Below are positions 23,357 to 34,304 of a DNA stretch of 64,000 nt, piece by piece. The notes beneath the pieces are model-generated. The model saw only the letters and a program-made list of their open reading frames with translations, did no database searches and was not told the DNA's origin. The stretch comes from Gloeophyllum trabeum ATCC 11539 (Eukaryota > Basidiomycota > Agaricomycetes > Gloeophyllales > Gloeophyllaceae): assembly GCF_000344685.1 (NCBI RefSeq), contig NW_006920421.1, positions 1,349,874 through 1,413,873 on the forward strand. The letters run 5' to 3'. The translations under genes and the position numbers were made by a program. Within the stretch, counting starts at the first letter, position 1. Each line of letters opens with the position of its first letter.

Positions 23357-23777
23357 AGTGAACGAAGGCTAGCGAGATCAGGTAGAAAGGGCACAAGCAC
23401 AAGCTCTGTGAGTAATCGTTCTGCTCGACAAGCTTATGTCCCCTTCATTCGACGGTGGTGGCTCCCGGCGGGTCATCTGGAGGCTCCATGACGTCGTCAT
23501 CCGAACCCAAATGACAAGAGGTTGCAGTCACATGGAAGACCCAGCTACCCATCTTTCAGCGTGTATTCATTGATTCGGAATGCCATTGTCCGAGGGAGCA
23601 GAGCGAGACGGATTGCAGAGGTCTCGGGTGCTCTTCTTATAATTACTTATTGCATAATAATTTACAAGATGCAAACCTGCCACGACGAAATCGATCATAA
23701 CCGTTCAATTTGAAGGGAACTTCATGAAAGCCCAAGAGTCGCAGTAGGATGGATGAGATACGGCAATTCGTGATGCT
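23357..23777. other. intergenic, upstream of OBAP gene
   Basis: No gene is recognised. The region should hold the OBAP promoter. The left copy of the 9-bp target duplication of the large TIR element follows at 23778-23786. Confidence 0.4.
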
Positions 23778-23786
23778 AGCACTTAG
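23778..23786 (+). repeat. target site duplication, left copy
   Basis: AGCACTTAG, identical to 38079-38087 at the other end of the RecQ/DUF6589 element. Confidence 0.85.
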
Positions 23787-23882
23787 TAGGCTCGTGACCA
23801 CCCTCTCGTAGCCTGATTGAGGGCAGAATCAGGCTAGAGAGGCTGGTAGATTTGGCGTGGGAACTCGGTATACGCGACTTAA
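23787..23882 (+). repeat. left terminal inverted repeat (96 bp)
   Basis: It aligns without gaps to the reverse complement of 37983-38078 at about 82 of 96 positions by eye. Positions 15-56 are themselves a hairpin: CCTCTCGTAGCCTGATT pairs with AATCAGGCTAGAGAGG around the conserved loop GAGGGCAG. Confidence 0.85.
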
Positions 23883-23961
23883 GTCGCATGTCGAGAGCCA
23901 GCCGTGCAAGCCGACGCAGCCGAAGACCGCCGAAGGCTGCCGATTGTAATGGTCGTCGGGT

Positions 23962-24045
23962 TTTGTAGTCGAGTAATAAAAATTTGTAGTTGAGTAAGAA
24001 CCGTTGTAGTCGAGTAAGAAACGTTGTAATCCCACTACAACTCGC
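23962..24045 (+). repeat. subterminal repeats, left end
   Basis: Three near-copies of TTGTAGTCGAGTAA(G)AA lie in a row at about 23963, 23984 and 24004. The last is followed by ACGTTGTAATCCCACTACAA. A related inverted block lies at 37831-37865 near the right end. Clustered subterminal motifs are typical transposase binding sites, but binding here is inferred. Confidence 0.6.
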
Positions 24046-24137
24046 GGTAGCGTGACCTTGACGCGTCTAAGTCCCACTACGCGTAAGGATCAGCTTGCCT
24101 CCATGCTCACCTCCTCATATTCTACAAGCTTCGTATA

Positions 24138-26353
24138 ATGAATATAGCTCGTATAGACTCTCTTCTGCGTGAAATTGGACGTTCGACTCCCGGTTATTTA
24201 TTTCTTCTTGCCAGCAATGTGCTTCCAGTGAATCTGCTGCCATCCAGCTCTGGGCTCTCCTCTACTCGGCTTTCGCTACAGGAAACTCTTGATGTCTACA
24301 GGGTCTCTATACTATGCTACTTGATAACAATTAATAGCAAGAAGATTGTACCTCGGGATTTTCAGCTGGCTGGTACTCTGGTGACGATCCAGGGACAAGA
24401 CTCTGTTGTATACTCTGGCTGTGGCACCGGCAAGACTCTGTTCATGATCTTGCCCCTGCTCTGGGATTTGAAGGCTGTATCTGTTATTATTTCGCCCCTG
24501 AAGAGGCTACAATCGAACCAGGTATGTAGCATTTTGACCATAATCAGATACATTGCACGTAAACTTCCTGTTAGGTCACGGAGGTAGTCCATACGTTCGG
24601 GATCCCCGCCATCTCCATCAACGAAGACACGCCCAATGATAAGTTGCTCTGGAAGGTAAGCTCATTCGTACCGTGTACCGTTACCTCTTATTCATGCCAT
24701 GCCGCGTTATGTCACTGGGCAGGCTATTGAGGGAGGAAAATACCGACTTTTTATTGTGTCTCCTGAGCAACTCGGGATCTATAAGGGTCACCTGCCCCGT
24801 TTTGCACGTCTGTTACAAAGTCGAGCATTCTGCAAGATGATCAAGCATGTTCACATCGACGAGGCGCATCATATATACACGGCGGGGCTCCCCAAACACG
24901 GCGAAAAGGCTTTCCGACCTGCGTATGGACGCCTCAATAGGCTTCGTGTTCTCTTAGGCAGGGATACTACCTTCCAGATGCTCTCGGCGACTTTACCGAA
25001 ACATATCTTGATGGTTTCTACTCAACTTCTCAACATGCCGGCAGATGTACCTGTCTTTCGTGGATCCCTGCTTCGCCCGAATCTGGCTTTTGCCACTATA
25101 CGTCTTGTGGAGGGGACTCAAAATTTTCATAATCTTGACTTTCTGATCCCATCTAGTTACAACCCGGGTACTCCGCTGAAGAAAGTTATGATATTTGTAG
25201 ATAGCCGAAGTATGGCTGACCGGATTGCAAGTTATCTGAATAATCATACCCCAGAGGCCCTACGGAACCAGAAGTATGCACGACACTACCATGGCGGCAT
25301 GTCGCAACAGTACCTAGATGAAACATGTGAAGCCTTTACGAGACCTGATGGCCCATGTCGGATACTCGTAGCTACATCAGGTGCCGCAACAGTAAGTTGT
25401 CCCTCGCCGCTCGTGACTCTCAGAATACTCTGAAGGCTTATCCAGGGTGTTGACACTCGAGACGTCCACATGGTCATCCAATATGGAATATGCCCTAACT
25501 CTGCAGATGCTCTACAGAGAGGCGGTCGGGCAGGACGTGATGAGGAAATAGACGCGTTATTTCTTTCTATGATCGAGCCCTGGGTGTATGATGTTGTGCT
25601 GCCGAAACCCTCCGAAGATGGTGAAGATCCCGCTGAGGATCCCGACTACTCTATCAATGTAAAGCTCTCGGGCAAGAACGTGCGGACCGGCAGAAGCGCA
25701 ATCACCTACGCACAAACCACAGAGTGCTTGCGACTCTTTTGGATGCGGTATCTGGGCGGCGATGCTTCTCAAGGTGAGTGTATTAGCGCAATGTTAAGTG
25801 TCATAGTTTCTCACACAGCTCAGTTCTTCCTTGTGCCCAAAGTTATTGCTGTGACCGGCACGGGCAGGCAGTGGATCTTACGAAGTACACCTCAGGCACT
25901 GGAAAGCCATGGACCCCTGTAGCGGCGGTCAAGCCCGTTGCTAAGAGGAAGAAGGGAGTGAAACTTAGGAAGAAGGACGAGCGTCTGCCCCTCGAAAAAT
26001 GTCTTTACAGGTGGCGAGAGGATGCTTACAACAACGATACTCTAGCAATAGGTACAGTCCATGACATACTCAGTGACGGAGCCGTGAAACTCTTGAGCAA
26101 GACCCTTCCAACAACCCTCCTCTCGCCTGCAGACATTGTGCTTGCATTGGGCGAGACCGATGACTGGGCCGATTGTTGGAGTCAAGGGGTATTTGACACG
26201 ATACGATCCTTCGATGGGGCTAAACGGGGGGGCTCCGATGGCAAGGAGAATACTGATGGGAGTGGTCGAGAGGCGAAGCGACAGCGACTTGGAAGCAGAG
26301 AGACTTTGGGGGGTGAACGGCTGCCTTTGCATGAGAATGATAATTGTACCTGA
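24138..26353 (+). CDS. RecQ-like DEAH helicase of the TIR element
   Basis: This is an ATP-dependent 3'-5' DNA helicase of the RecQ family (known family activity). Five exons (24138-24521, 24575-24655, 24723-25391, 25446-25773, 25824-26353) with 50-67-bp introns give about 663 residues. Motif 0 is VPRDFQL. Motif I is SGCGTGKT, and the motif after it is SPLKRLQSNQ. Motif II is DEAH (HIDEAHHIY), motif III is MLSATLP, motif IV is MIFVDSRSMAD, motif V is LVATSGAATGVDTRDVHMVIQYG, and motif VI is QRGGRAGRD. A zinc-type cluster follows (TECLRLFWMRYLGG ... LPCAQSYCCDRHG). The C-terminus is basic and carries no HRDC domain that I can see. The start at 24138 is the first ATG of the open frame; the first 75 residues are not recognisable. 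All motifs look intact. It converges on the DUF6589 gene. Confidence 0.85.
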
Positions 26354-27805
26354 GTAGCTAGTCATTAATCTTGCGAATGAGATTGTATTTCGGCATCATC
26401 CATCACTAGTCCGAGTGCCGGGAGTCCCAGATCGTCATTCTCATCATCATCAAAGCGTGAGCCCGAAAGCAATTCTTTAAATTTCTTATTGAATGAGCTT
26501 ATCGTCGTCACCAGTTTTGCGGTGCCAGTTCCGATAAGGTCGACTGCTTCTTTGCTAGCACTGCGGAGCCTGTTACCCTCGCTGACCGAAATCTGCAGCT
26601 TGCGCTCCAGCACCTTATCTGCGATCTTTCGCACAGCATGCGAGAGATTCGTTGACTGGTGTGTTGTCCCTTGATAGGGGATATGAAAACCTCTTGCCAG
26701 TGATTTTTTTGCTCCGCGGATGACTGTTCCACATGCTGATATGTCTGCGAGCCTCTCCCAGCTTCCATGGATGCCCCTCCGTGTCGAGAGTGCCTATAAA
26801 CAATGAAACATGGTGATGATGATGATGATGAATATTGTCACCACTCACCTTTTGCTGCCCAATCTGATGTTCAATGTTCAGGTCAACGCCCATGGCATGC
26901 CCGGCCCTACCAGTGGGATTAATTATCAAGTTATCCCGCATGATATTGCTATACAAAGTCCCAGTTCAGAGTCGAGACTCCACATTCCATGGAAGCATTC
27001 GGTGACATACGCAAAATCGGGTGTCCACACAACCTGCAGGTTATGGATGAGATATAATATCTCAGTCGAGTATTTGTTTGGGCCAGCACCGCGGAACATT
27101 GCTGCTAGTGTGCCAAGCATATCTTCGATACGACCCCAGTCCCCCTCCGATATTGCGTTGTCCAACACTGCAACCAGTGATAGGTCTCGGAAGAGAAGCT
27201 GGACGTTGCATCGCTTTGTATCAGTCTCTGGGATAGTGTTGTCATCAGGCTTCGCTAGTGCAGGAACATCCCCATGCTTCTTCAGGATCCGGACAGCAAT
27301 TTCACGAAGTTTCTCCTTGGATGGGGCCGAGGCTGCAAACTCGGCTAGGGAGCCGTAACCACACTCTAGCTCCCATGCACTGAGTATGAGCCCGTCAAGA
27401 ATTTGCATGAGAGTCGAATGGAGCGTATAGAAGTCTGGGTGCTCTCCGTTTAATCGGGTCCTTTCGAGGAGAGTGAAGAAAAATGATAGGCTTCCCTCAT
27501 CATTTAGTGACCCTCGGTGGACGTGCAGCAGAGCCCATATCAAGTTCATTTGGAGATGGAACAGGCCAGGTGCAACCTGGAATGGTTCCAGACGGGTGAA
27601 AGCATTCACATCGCCGCGGCGTAATGCCTTTGCGCTACGGATACGAGAGTTCGTCGCCTGGTCATTGATCGTAGGGATGGCGAACTCGCAAAGCTCTTCA
27701 GATGTGAACCCCAGCTGATCAAAGTAGGTCACTTCAATGAATTTGTTGTTGCCATCGATGGTGTTCTCCTCTACGGTTGTGGTGCGAAGTGGAAAATACT
27801 TTGTC

Positions 27806-28063
27806 TGTAGAAACTAATAACAATGAATCTCAGCCGTATGCGACACGACTGTGTATAGTGATGTATGTACCTAATAACAATGAATCTATCGTATACTTGT
27901 CAGGTACATGTGTAGCTCAGTGTGAACACGAGACTCACCTCAGCCGTATGCGACACGACTGAGGGAAAGGAAAAGGGGAAAGGGGGAGAGCATCCGTATA
28001 TACCCGAACGCGCTCGTCACAGTGAAAACGGTGAAAGTGCTTCTTCACATTGTATCCTCAACA
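27806..28063 (-). repeat. 3' LTR of complete Copia element
   Basis: 258 bp, reading TGTAG...TCAACA on the plus strand. It contains two copies of a CTCAGCCGTATGCGACACG block and two of TAATAACAATGAATCT. Confidence 0.95.
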
Positions 28064-28140
28064 CTCCTCCTCAATGTGAAGACAGCCGAACCATCCAATG
28101 TGTCTCCTCCTCGCATGGAAGAGTTGCCCGTGACTCCTCC

Positions 28141-31100
28141 TCATGTAGAGACGTCTTCTCCGACTTCCTCCAAGGACGGAGGGGTATTACGCAGGCCTAG
28201 GAATGAACGCAAGCGGGTGAACGGACCAGCGTCCAAGGCTTTCGTGAAGATATCGGCGACGTTGTCCTTAGTGTTGACATAGCTGACCTTTAGTGCGCCA
28301 GAGTCACTGAGTTCACGAATATAATGATGTTTGACGTCGATGTGTTTCGTGCGGCTGTGGAATGAGGGATCGCTAGAGAGGACGATGGCTCCCGTATTGT
28401 CACAGAGTAGGGGAGTCGGTGTAAGCTGTTCAAAATGGATGCCGTTGAGGAGAGTGCGTAGCCAGACGAGTTCCTTAGCCGATTCAGCAGCGGCGACATA
28501 CTCAGACTCGCAAGAAGATTGAGATACAGTCTTTTGTTTGCGTGAGGACCAAGTGACGACGCCGGAGCCCAGAGTGAAGCAATAGCCGCCAACAGAACGA
28601 CGAGTATCAGGACGCATAGCGTAGCCAGAGTCGGTATAGCCAACGAGTTGCGCAGCGCGAGGCCCACCGAGCACGAGCTTGAAGTCTCTGGTTCCTTTTA
28701 GATACCGTATGATGCGCTTAGCAGCCTCCCAGTGGGCGGAACCGTAGCAATCAAGGAATTGGCTGAGGTGTTGAACTGCATACGCGATATCCGGGCGAGT
28801 ACCCACAGCCAGATACATCAGCGAGCCGATGAGGGAGCGGTACGGGAGAGTAGCCGCTAGAAGTTTCTCCTCCTCGGTCTTCGGAGAGTGTTCAGTACGA
28901 GAGAGACGAAGACCGGCATCCATTGGCGTCGCGATAGGATAGGCGTCTTTCATATGGAATTGGGTGATAACGCGGTCGATGAGTGCGGTTTGGGAGAGGG
29001 ATACGGTGCGCGTAGAACGGTCGCGTTCAATGGCAATGCCGATACAGAATTTGGCTTCGCCTTGGTCGCTGATTTGCCACTTTTCGCGTAATTGGGACTT
29101 GAAGCGGGTGTTTGCGTCCGGAGGGTTTGCAATGGAGAGGAAGTCATCGACGTGAACGCCGGCGATTACGACACCCGATTCGTCCTGGCGATAATAGAGG
29201 CAGTACTCACAAGGAAGGCGAGTAAATTTCAGCTCGACCATCCGATCGTGCATGGTGCGGTTCCAGATGCGTCCGGCCTGCTTCATTCCGTAGAGTCCTT
29301 TCTGAAGTTCCCAGACCCAGTTTTCCTTGCCAGGTTCTTCGAAGCCGACGGGTTGTTGCATATAGCAGGTTTCGCCAGCAGGAAGGAGGCCGTAAAGGAA
29401 GGCGGTCTTGATATCGATCTGTTGGGCGTCCCAGTCAAGGGCAGCGGCAAGATGGAGGAGAACACGGAAGGATTCCATGCGCATGGTGGGGGAGGTGGTC
29501 TTGTCATAGTCCAAGCCAAATACGGCCTCGTAGCCTTTGCAGACATATCGAGCCTTGTAGCGAGCAGGCGCACCAGTGGCATCGCGTTTTAGACGAAAAA
29601 CAGGGCGGCCGTGCATGAGCTTGCGACTGGGAGGGACAGCAGAGGGTGGGACGAGTTTGTACACACCGAGCTCCTTGATTGAAGCAAACTCTTCGAGTAA
29701 GGCGTTGTGCCATTGGGCGGCATCTGTGGAAGACATAGCTTCCTTCAGGTTCTTGGGATCGTCCGGGAACTCGACATCGATGGGACCATCCTGAAGAGCG
29801 GCGAAGGATTTGTGGAGCATGGAGAGGACTTCGTCAATGGTGGGGGGAGAATGGGCAGCACGACGGTCGAGGCGCTCCTGGTGGATGCGTTCGCCAATGG
29901 CCCGAGATTCGGCAACAGCCTGTTGGACGGGAGTGACCTTGGGAATATCGTGGGCAAGGGCAAATTTGTCGCTGGGAATGGGGATGCGAGAGGAACGTCG
30001 AGGCTCAGGAGCGGGAGTAGGAGCGACGACAGGAGTGGAGGTGGGAGGGGCGGGGTCAAGTGTGGTAAGAATGGGACTGGAAGGTGGAGGCGCGCAAGTA
30101 GGAGAGTCGTCGCCATCCGGAGGTAGAATGCCGAGGGGCTGGAAGGTATCTGGAAGGATTGAGGGATCTTGAACGCTTGGATCTTGAAGACTTGGGGAAT
30201 CGGGAGCGCTTGAAGTATCCGGGGGGTTTGAGAGATCAAGGATACGCCCAGGGTGAACGACGCGAGGAATCGCTTCATGAGACTCGATAAATTGGACATT
30301 GAAGGAGGTAATAATGCGATGAGTGGGGCGGTGGTAACAGCGGTACGCTTTGGAGTTGGGACTGTAACCGATAAGGACGCATTCGATAGATCGCGGTTTG
30401 ATTTTGGGGTTGTATTTGTTCTCGACAAGGACGAAGGCCCGGCAACCGATCTCGCGCAAGTGGGAGAGGTTCGGTTTCCGGCCGTAATAAGCCTCGAAGG
30501 GGGTTTGCCCGACAAGAGAGCGAGAGGGCGTGCGGGAAGTGAGGTAGCACGCGGTGAGGATGAGTTCATCCCAGCGATTTTCTGGTAGGTTAGCTTGGAT
30601 ACGCATAGTGCGCGCCTTATTTCGAAGGGTACGGTGGATACGTTCACCGCGTCCGTTATGCGCAGAGGTGTGTGGAGCAGTGAACTGTTGTTGGGTGCCG
30701 CGAGATGCGAGCCAGGCAGACATCTTGTCACTCCTCAATTCGCCATTGTCGGTACGATAGATGCCGACTCGGGACCCAGTCTCAAGTTCGCGAGCGCGCT
30801 CCCAGTCCTGAAGGTGTTGGAAGGCAGCATCTTTCGAACGTAGGGGCAAAGACCAAGGAAAAGATGTATAATCGTCTATGAGGTTCAATACATATTTGTT
30901 GCCCGAAGCTGAAACAACCGACTCCTCCATGAGGTCGGCATACACGATCTCCAGCGCCCTAGTTGCCTTCGTCCCCTCCCGAGCCTTGGGTACCGAATTT
31001 TTGACCTGTTTCCCGAGGATACAGTGGTCACATTTCGGGGGCTCGGAAGAAATGTCGATGCGCATACCTTCGACAAGACGTTTGGTAGCCATCTCGACTA

Positions 31101-32877
31101 TGGAGCGAGGGTTGGTATGACCGAGACGTCGGTGCCAGGTGGCGACATCCGGGACGCGGGTGGCGAAGTTAGCGTACTCAATGGAGGGAGGAGGACCGTC
31201 GAGGCGGTAGAGTCGCCGAGACATCTTGGGACCACGGGCGACGATAGTGCCATTGGGTTTGGTAAGCCAGCAGGACGTACCGCTGAAGTGCGCGACAAGA
31301 TTGGCACTAGAGGTGAGTTCGCCAATAGAAATGAGACGAACAGTCGCCTGAGGGACGTAGAGGACTTTGTCGAGGACCAGAGTGATACCCCGTGCGACGT
31401 GGATCTTGACTTTGCCAATACCGACAGCGTGGATGGAGGATCCGCCGATGCCCTTGATGAGGCTGGCCGGTAGGGGGTGTAGCTCCATGAAGTCGCTGCG
31501 TTCGGGCGAGATGTGAGCGGTAGCACCAGTGTCCAGGATGTACGGGTGTAAGTCAGGATTCTGGAGAGGAGCACGAGAACGAGGCAACGAGGTAATGGGC
31601 TCAATCGCGACAGAAGTGAGTGCGATGTCATTTCTCCTCCTCTGGTACCAGTCGACATTGCAGTTGAAGTCCGCCATGAGAGTTAGGTAACTTTCGTACT
31701 CGAAGCGATCGCCAAGAGAGTCGTGGTAAGCCGCAAGCCAGTCAGGGGACGGCAGATAGGACTCAGTGTGGAGGATGGTCTGTTCGGCCGTCTGCGTAGC
31801 AAGGGTGGCGAGAGAGGAAATTCCGGCGTCCGCAAGGTAGAAGGCTTCACCAGTGACGCTATCCAGTAGGTATGCACGTCCGGAGTCGTCGCGACGAGGG
31901 CCCGTACCAGTGGGAGTAGGACGGGTAGTTGGGGCGACGGTGGGCTTAACATGACCGGGAGCACGAGAGCGCTTGGCCGCGAGGACTTCATCACGTCGGC
32001 CAGCCATAGCGCCTCCGGGGGCCCAGCAGGTATCAGCGAGATGGCCGTTCGCCTTGCAGTGAGAGCAGATCTTTTTGGGAGCCTTTGCACGAGCAGTAGC
32101 AGACTGAGCAGCGAGAACTTCGACGGAGCCAGAAGTAGCAGCGGCGTTGTCGACGAGTTGTTGTTCGTAGTCAAGACGAAGGCGAATATCCTCGGCGGTG
32201 ACAGGGCGGTCCACAGTAGCATTGGCGAGAGCGGTAGCAACATGGTCGCGAACACCCGGAAGTTCCGCGGAGAGGGCGTTCAGCATGACGATGGAAAGGA
32301 ACGCACTTTCGGTTGGGATACCAATAGCATATATCCGCTTGACGAGTTCAGTGAGCCGATCGCTAGTGGTAGCGAAACGTTCCGAGTGGGAGTAGCGAAC
32401 CGCGAACGCCTCCTGGATAAGCAAAATCTGCGCCAGAGGGCCCTGCTTTTCGTGACGAACGCGGAGGGCGGCCCACGCAACAGCGGCAGTACCAGCCTTG
32501 TCGATAAAACGGCGTTCCTCCTTGACGGCGCGAAGGCTGAGGAAGCCAAGAATCGCCTCATTGTTAGACAGCCAGTTGTTGGCACCGACGGGATCAAACG
32601 CCGCCGCAGGTTGAGCGATACGTCCATCAATGTACCCAGCGAGACCTGAGAGCCGGAGGGTTTGCTCGACCTGGTGGGACCAGTCCGGCCAATTGTTCTT
32701 GGTGAGGTCAAGGATGATGGCATTGGACGCGGCTAGTAGGGTCGGGGGGATCGGAATGACGGGGATAGTAGGGGCGACGGCGCGAGGGGGGACGACGGGA
32801 TGGCCAGGGGGTTCGGCAGTGCTCGGGGCAGATAGAGTACCAGACATGGCTTCGGAAAGTTCAGTGCCTATGGTCAT
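28141..32877 (-). CDS. Copia Gag-Pol polyprotein
   Basis: This 1578-residue single-frame polyprotein drives retrotransposition. Gag is N-terminal (LDLTKNNWPDWSHQVEQ), with a zinc knuckle CSHCKANGHLADTC near residue 270. The protease has YILDTGATAHISP (active Asp near residue 445). The integrase zinc-binding part has WHRRLGHTNP ... CDHCILGKQ, and the catalytic core has DDYTSF, TDNGELRS and HNGRGERIHRTL (D,D,E). Reverse transcriptase has DIKTAFLYG and the active-site motif GVHVDDFL. RNase H has GYTDSGYAM, SSCESEYVAA, CDNTGAI and RTKHIDVKHHYIRE. No stop or frameshift interrupts it, and Gag and Pol are in one frame without a programmed shift. The start ATG at 32877 leaves about 190 nt to the primer site. 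Confidence 0.95.
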   Translation of the reverse strand: MTIGTELSEAMSGTLSAPSTAEPPGHPVVPPRAVAPTIPVIPIPPTLLAASNAIILDLTKNNWPDWSHQVEQTLRLSGLAGYIDGRIAQPAAAFDPVGANNWLSNNEAILGFLSLRAVKEERRFIDKAGTAAVAWAALRVRHEKQGPLAQILLIQEAFAVRYSHSERFATTSDRLTELVKRIYAIGIPTESAFLSIVMLNALSAELPGVRDHVATALANATVDRPVTAEDIRLRLDYEQQLVDNAAATSGSVEVLAAQSATARAKAPKKICSHCKANGHLADTCWAPGGAMAGRRDEVLAAKRSRAPGHVKPTVAPTTRPTPTGTGPRRDDSGRAYLLDSVTGEAFYLADAGISSLATLATQTAEQTILHTESYLPSPDWLAAYHDSLGDRFEYESYLTLMADFNCNVDWYQRRRNDIALTSVAIEPITSLPRSRAPLQNPDLHPYILDTGATAHISPERSDFMELHPLPASLIKGIGGSSIHAVGIGKVKIHVARGITLVLDKVLYVPQATVRLISIGELTSSANLVAHFSGTSCWLTKPNGTIVARGPKMSRRLYRLDGPPPSIEYANFATRVPDVATWHRRLGHTNPRSIVEMATKRLVEGMRIDISSEPPKCDHCILGKQVKNSVPKAREGTKATRALEIVYADLMEESVVSASGNKYVLNLIDDYTSFPWSLPLRSKDAAFQHLQDWERARELETGSRVGIYRTDNGELRSDKMSAWLASRGTQQQFTAPHTSAHNGRGERIHRTLRNKARTMRIQANLPENRWDELILTACYLTSRTPSRSLVGQTPFEAYYGRKPNLSHLREIGCRAFVLVENKYNPKIKPRSIECVLIGYSPNSKAYRCYHRPTHRIITSFNVQFIESHEAIPRVVHPGRILDLSNPPDTSSAPDSPSLQDPSVQDPSILPDTFQPLGILPPDGDDSPTCAPPPSSPILTTLDPAPPTSTPVVAPTPAPEPRRSSRIPIPSDKFALAHDIPKVTPVQQAVAESRAIGERIHQERLDRRAAHSPPTIDEVLSMLHKSFAALQDGPIDVEFPDDPKNLKEAMSSTDAAQWHNALLEEFASIKELGVYKLVPPSAVPPSRKLMHGRPVFRLKRDATGAPARYKARYVCKGYEAVFGLDYDKTTSPTMRMESFRVLLHLAAALDWDAQQIDIKTAFLYGLLPAGETCYMQQPVGFEEPGKENWVWELQKGLYGMKQAGRIWNRTMHDRMVELKFTRLPCEYCLYYRQDESGVVIAGVHVDDFLSIANPPDANTRFKSQLREKWQISDQGEAKFCIGIAIERDRSTRTVSLSQTALIDRVITQFHMKDAYPIATPMDAGLRLSRTEHSPKTEEEKLLAATLPYRSLIGSLMYLAVGTRPDIAYAVQHLSQFLDCYGSAHWEAAKRIIRYLKGTRDFKLVLGGPRAAQLVGYTDSGYAMRPDTRRSVGGYCFTLGSGVVTWSSRKQKTVSQSSCESEYVAAAESAKELVWLRTLLNGIHFEQLTPTPLLCDNTGAIVLSSDPSFHSRTKHIDVKHHYIRELSDSGALKVSYVNTKDNVADIFTKALDAGPFTRLRSFLGLRNTPPSLEEVGEDVST

Positions 32878-33066
32878 AGCCAGCGAGAGAAGACAAAGAC
32901 GAGTGATGAAGAACGAGCGAGAGGCTGCGAAGGACGCGTCGACGAGAGATAAGACGCGAAAACGAGAGTGATGCGCGCGTTGGTGGGCGCTTCGGAAGCA
33001 AATCGGATCCGGGATTCAAAGGTAAAAAGCTTCCACTACTCGGTTTGCGAGAACACGAGTCGTCAG

Positions 33067-33078
33067 GGGCTCATAACC
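33067..33078 (-). promoter_or_regulatory. Copia primer binding site (half tRNA-iMet)
   Basis: Plus strand GGGCTCATAACC, directly abutting the 5' LTR at 33079. Confidence 0.85.
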
Positions 33079-33336
33079 TGTAGAAACTAATAACAATGAA
33101 TCTCAGCCGTATGCGACACGACTGTGTATAGTGATGTATGTACCTAATAACAATGAATCTATCGTATACTTGTCAGGTACATGTGTAGCTCAGTGTGAAC
33201 ACGAGACTCACCTCAGCCGTATGCGACACGACTGAGGGAAAGGAAAAGGGGAAAGGGGGAGAGCATCCGTATATACCCGAACGCGCTCGTCACAGTGAAA
33301 ACGGTGAAAGTGCTTCTTCACATTGTATCCTCAACA
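33079..33336 (-). repeat. 5' LTR of complete Copia element
   Basis: 258 bp, no difference from the 3' LTR found by eye, which points to a very recent insertion. Confidence 0.95.
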
Positions 33337-34304
33337 TTGTCGTGTGACCTTCAGGTAACGGCCGTCGAGTAAGGTCTTCAAGAGGAAGCCTATCATCCGT
33401 GTATTCATGAAAAGCACTAGAGTAGGTCCGGAGACGAGAGACGATGTGGTTCAGAATTTGATTGTTCAGTGATTGATGCTCTCTGCGTGTCGGCCTGACG
33501 TGCTGTGTATAGACGAGTTCCCCCGCATTTCTGTATCGCTCTATCAGTGGTCCTAAATGGACAGCCTCTGCCGAGGCATTGCAGAGCTCGTAGATAATGC
33601 CAAACGTTCCACATTGGACCTTAGACGGAGCATCTTCTCGCTGTTCAACGTGGATAGATGTGCTGATCTGCACGTTGTCATAGCAGAAGCAATGTGGTCC
33701 TCTGGCCACCCGCTTCGCCCGCTCAATACAGCCGTCGGCGACATGCTCGACGATGTCAAGAATAGAGTCGAAGGAGACAGAAAGGCTCATCTTGTGAAGG
33801 ATTTCTATGGTCTGTCTTGACAAGCCATTGGCCCAAGATAAGAACCCATGAATTCCTTGGAAGTAAAGGCTATTTTGAGATCTATGATGGGCAACTTGTG
33901 AGACCATCACCGAGCCAAGCTAGCGGTGATACAAATTCAGATCAAGGATAGATTCATATCTGAGAAGCACTGTACCGCTTTAGGTGACTTCTTGGTGCTT
34001 GTCGCTTTCGAAGTCATTCCTCTGAGCAATATTTGAAGGAATGTTGGGGCATATTTTTCTGCCACAGCGCCCATCGTATCTTCCATCGTCCAGTTCTCAA
34101 TGAGGGTGGGTGTGATCTGCTTAATCCCGATGCGAAGGTTGCGGCAGACTTCATCCATTTCTCTATGGACCCGTTCGGATACGAGGTCAATGGCGTGAGG
34201 GAGCATCCATTGTTCCATGACTTGGCAACCTCTCTTATCAGCCATGATTAGGTCTAGGATACAATGAAGTTTCGGGGCCATATCTGTAGTGCCATACAGA
34301 GATG

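Larger units (their letters stand above)
27806..33336 (-). mobile_element. complete Ty1/Copia retrotransposon
   Basis: It is 5,531 bp long with two 258-bp LTRs that look identical, a 5-bp target duplication TTGTC (27801-27805, 33337-33341), a tRNA-iMet primer site, a single uninterrupted Gag-Pol frame of 1578 codons and a purine tract GAGGAGGAG next to the 3' LTR (28064-28075 region). Everything needed for autonomous movement is visible. It is inserted in the DUF6589 coding sequence between the residues of PEGHTT and KYFPL. Confidence 0.95.

Noticed and set aside
24170..24200. GTTCGACTCCCGG as a tRNA T-loop
   Set aside because: No matching acceptor, D or anticodon arms nearby, and it lies in the first exon of the helicase gene.
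26794..26848. A poly-His stretch in a possible protein
   Set aside because: The (ATG)n microsatellite lies inside a canonical 55-bp GT-AG intron of the DUF6589 gene.
28253..32649. Many long plus-strand open frames opposite the Copia polyprotein
   Set aside because: They are antisense shadows of a GC-rich coding strand, with no motifs, while the minus strand carries every retroelement domain in one frame.
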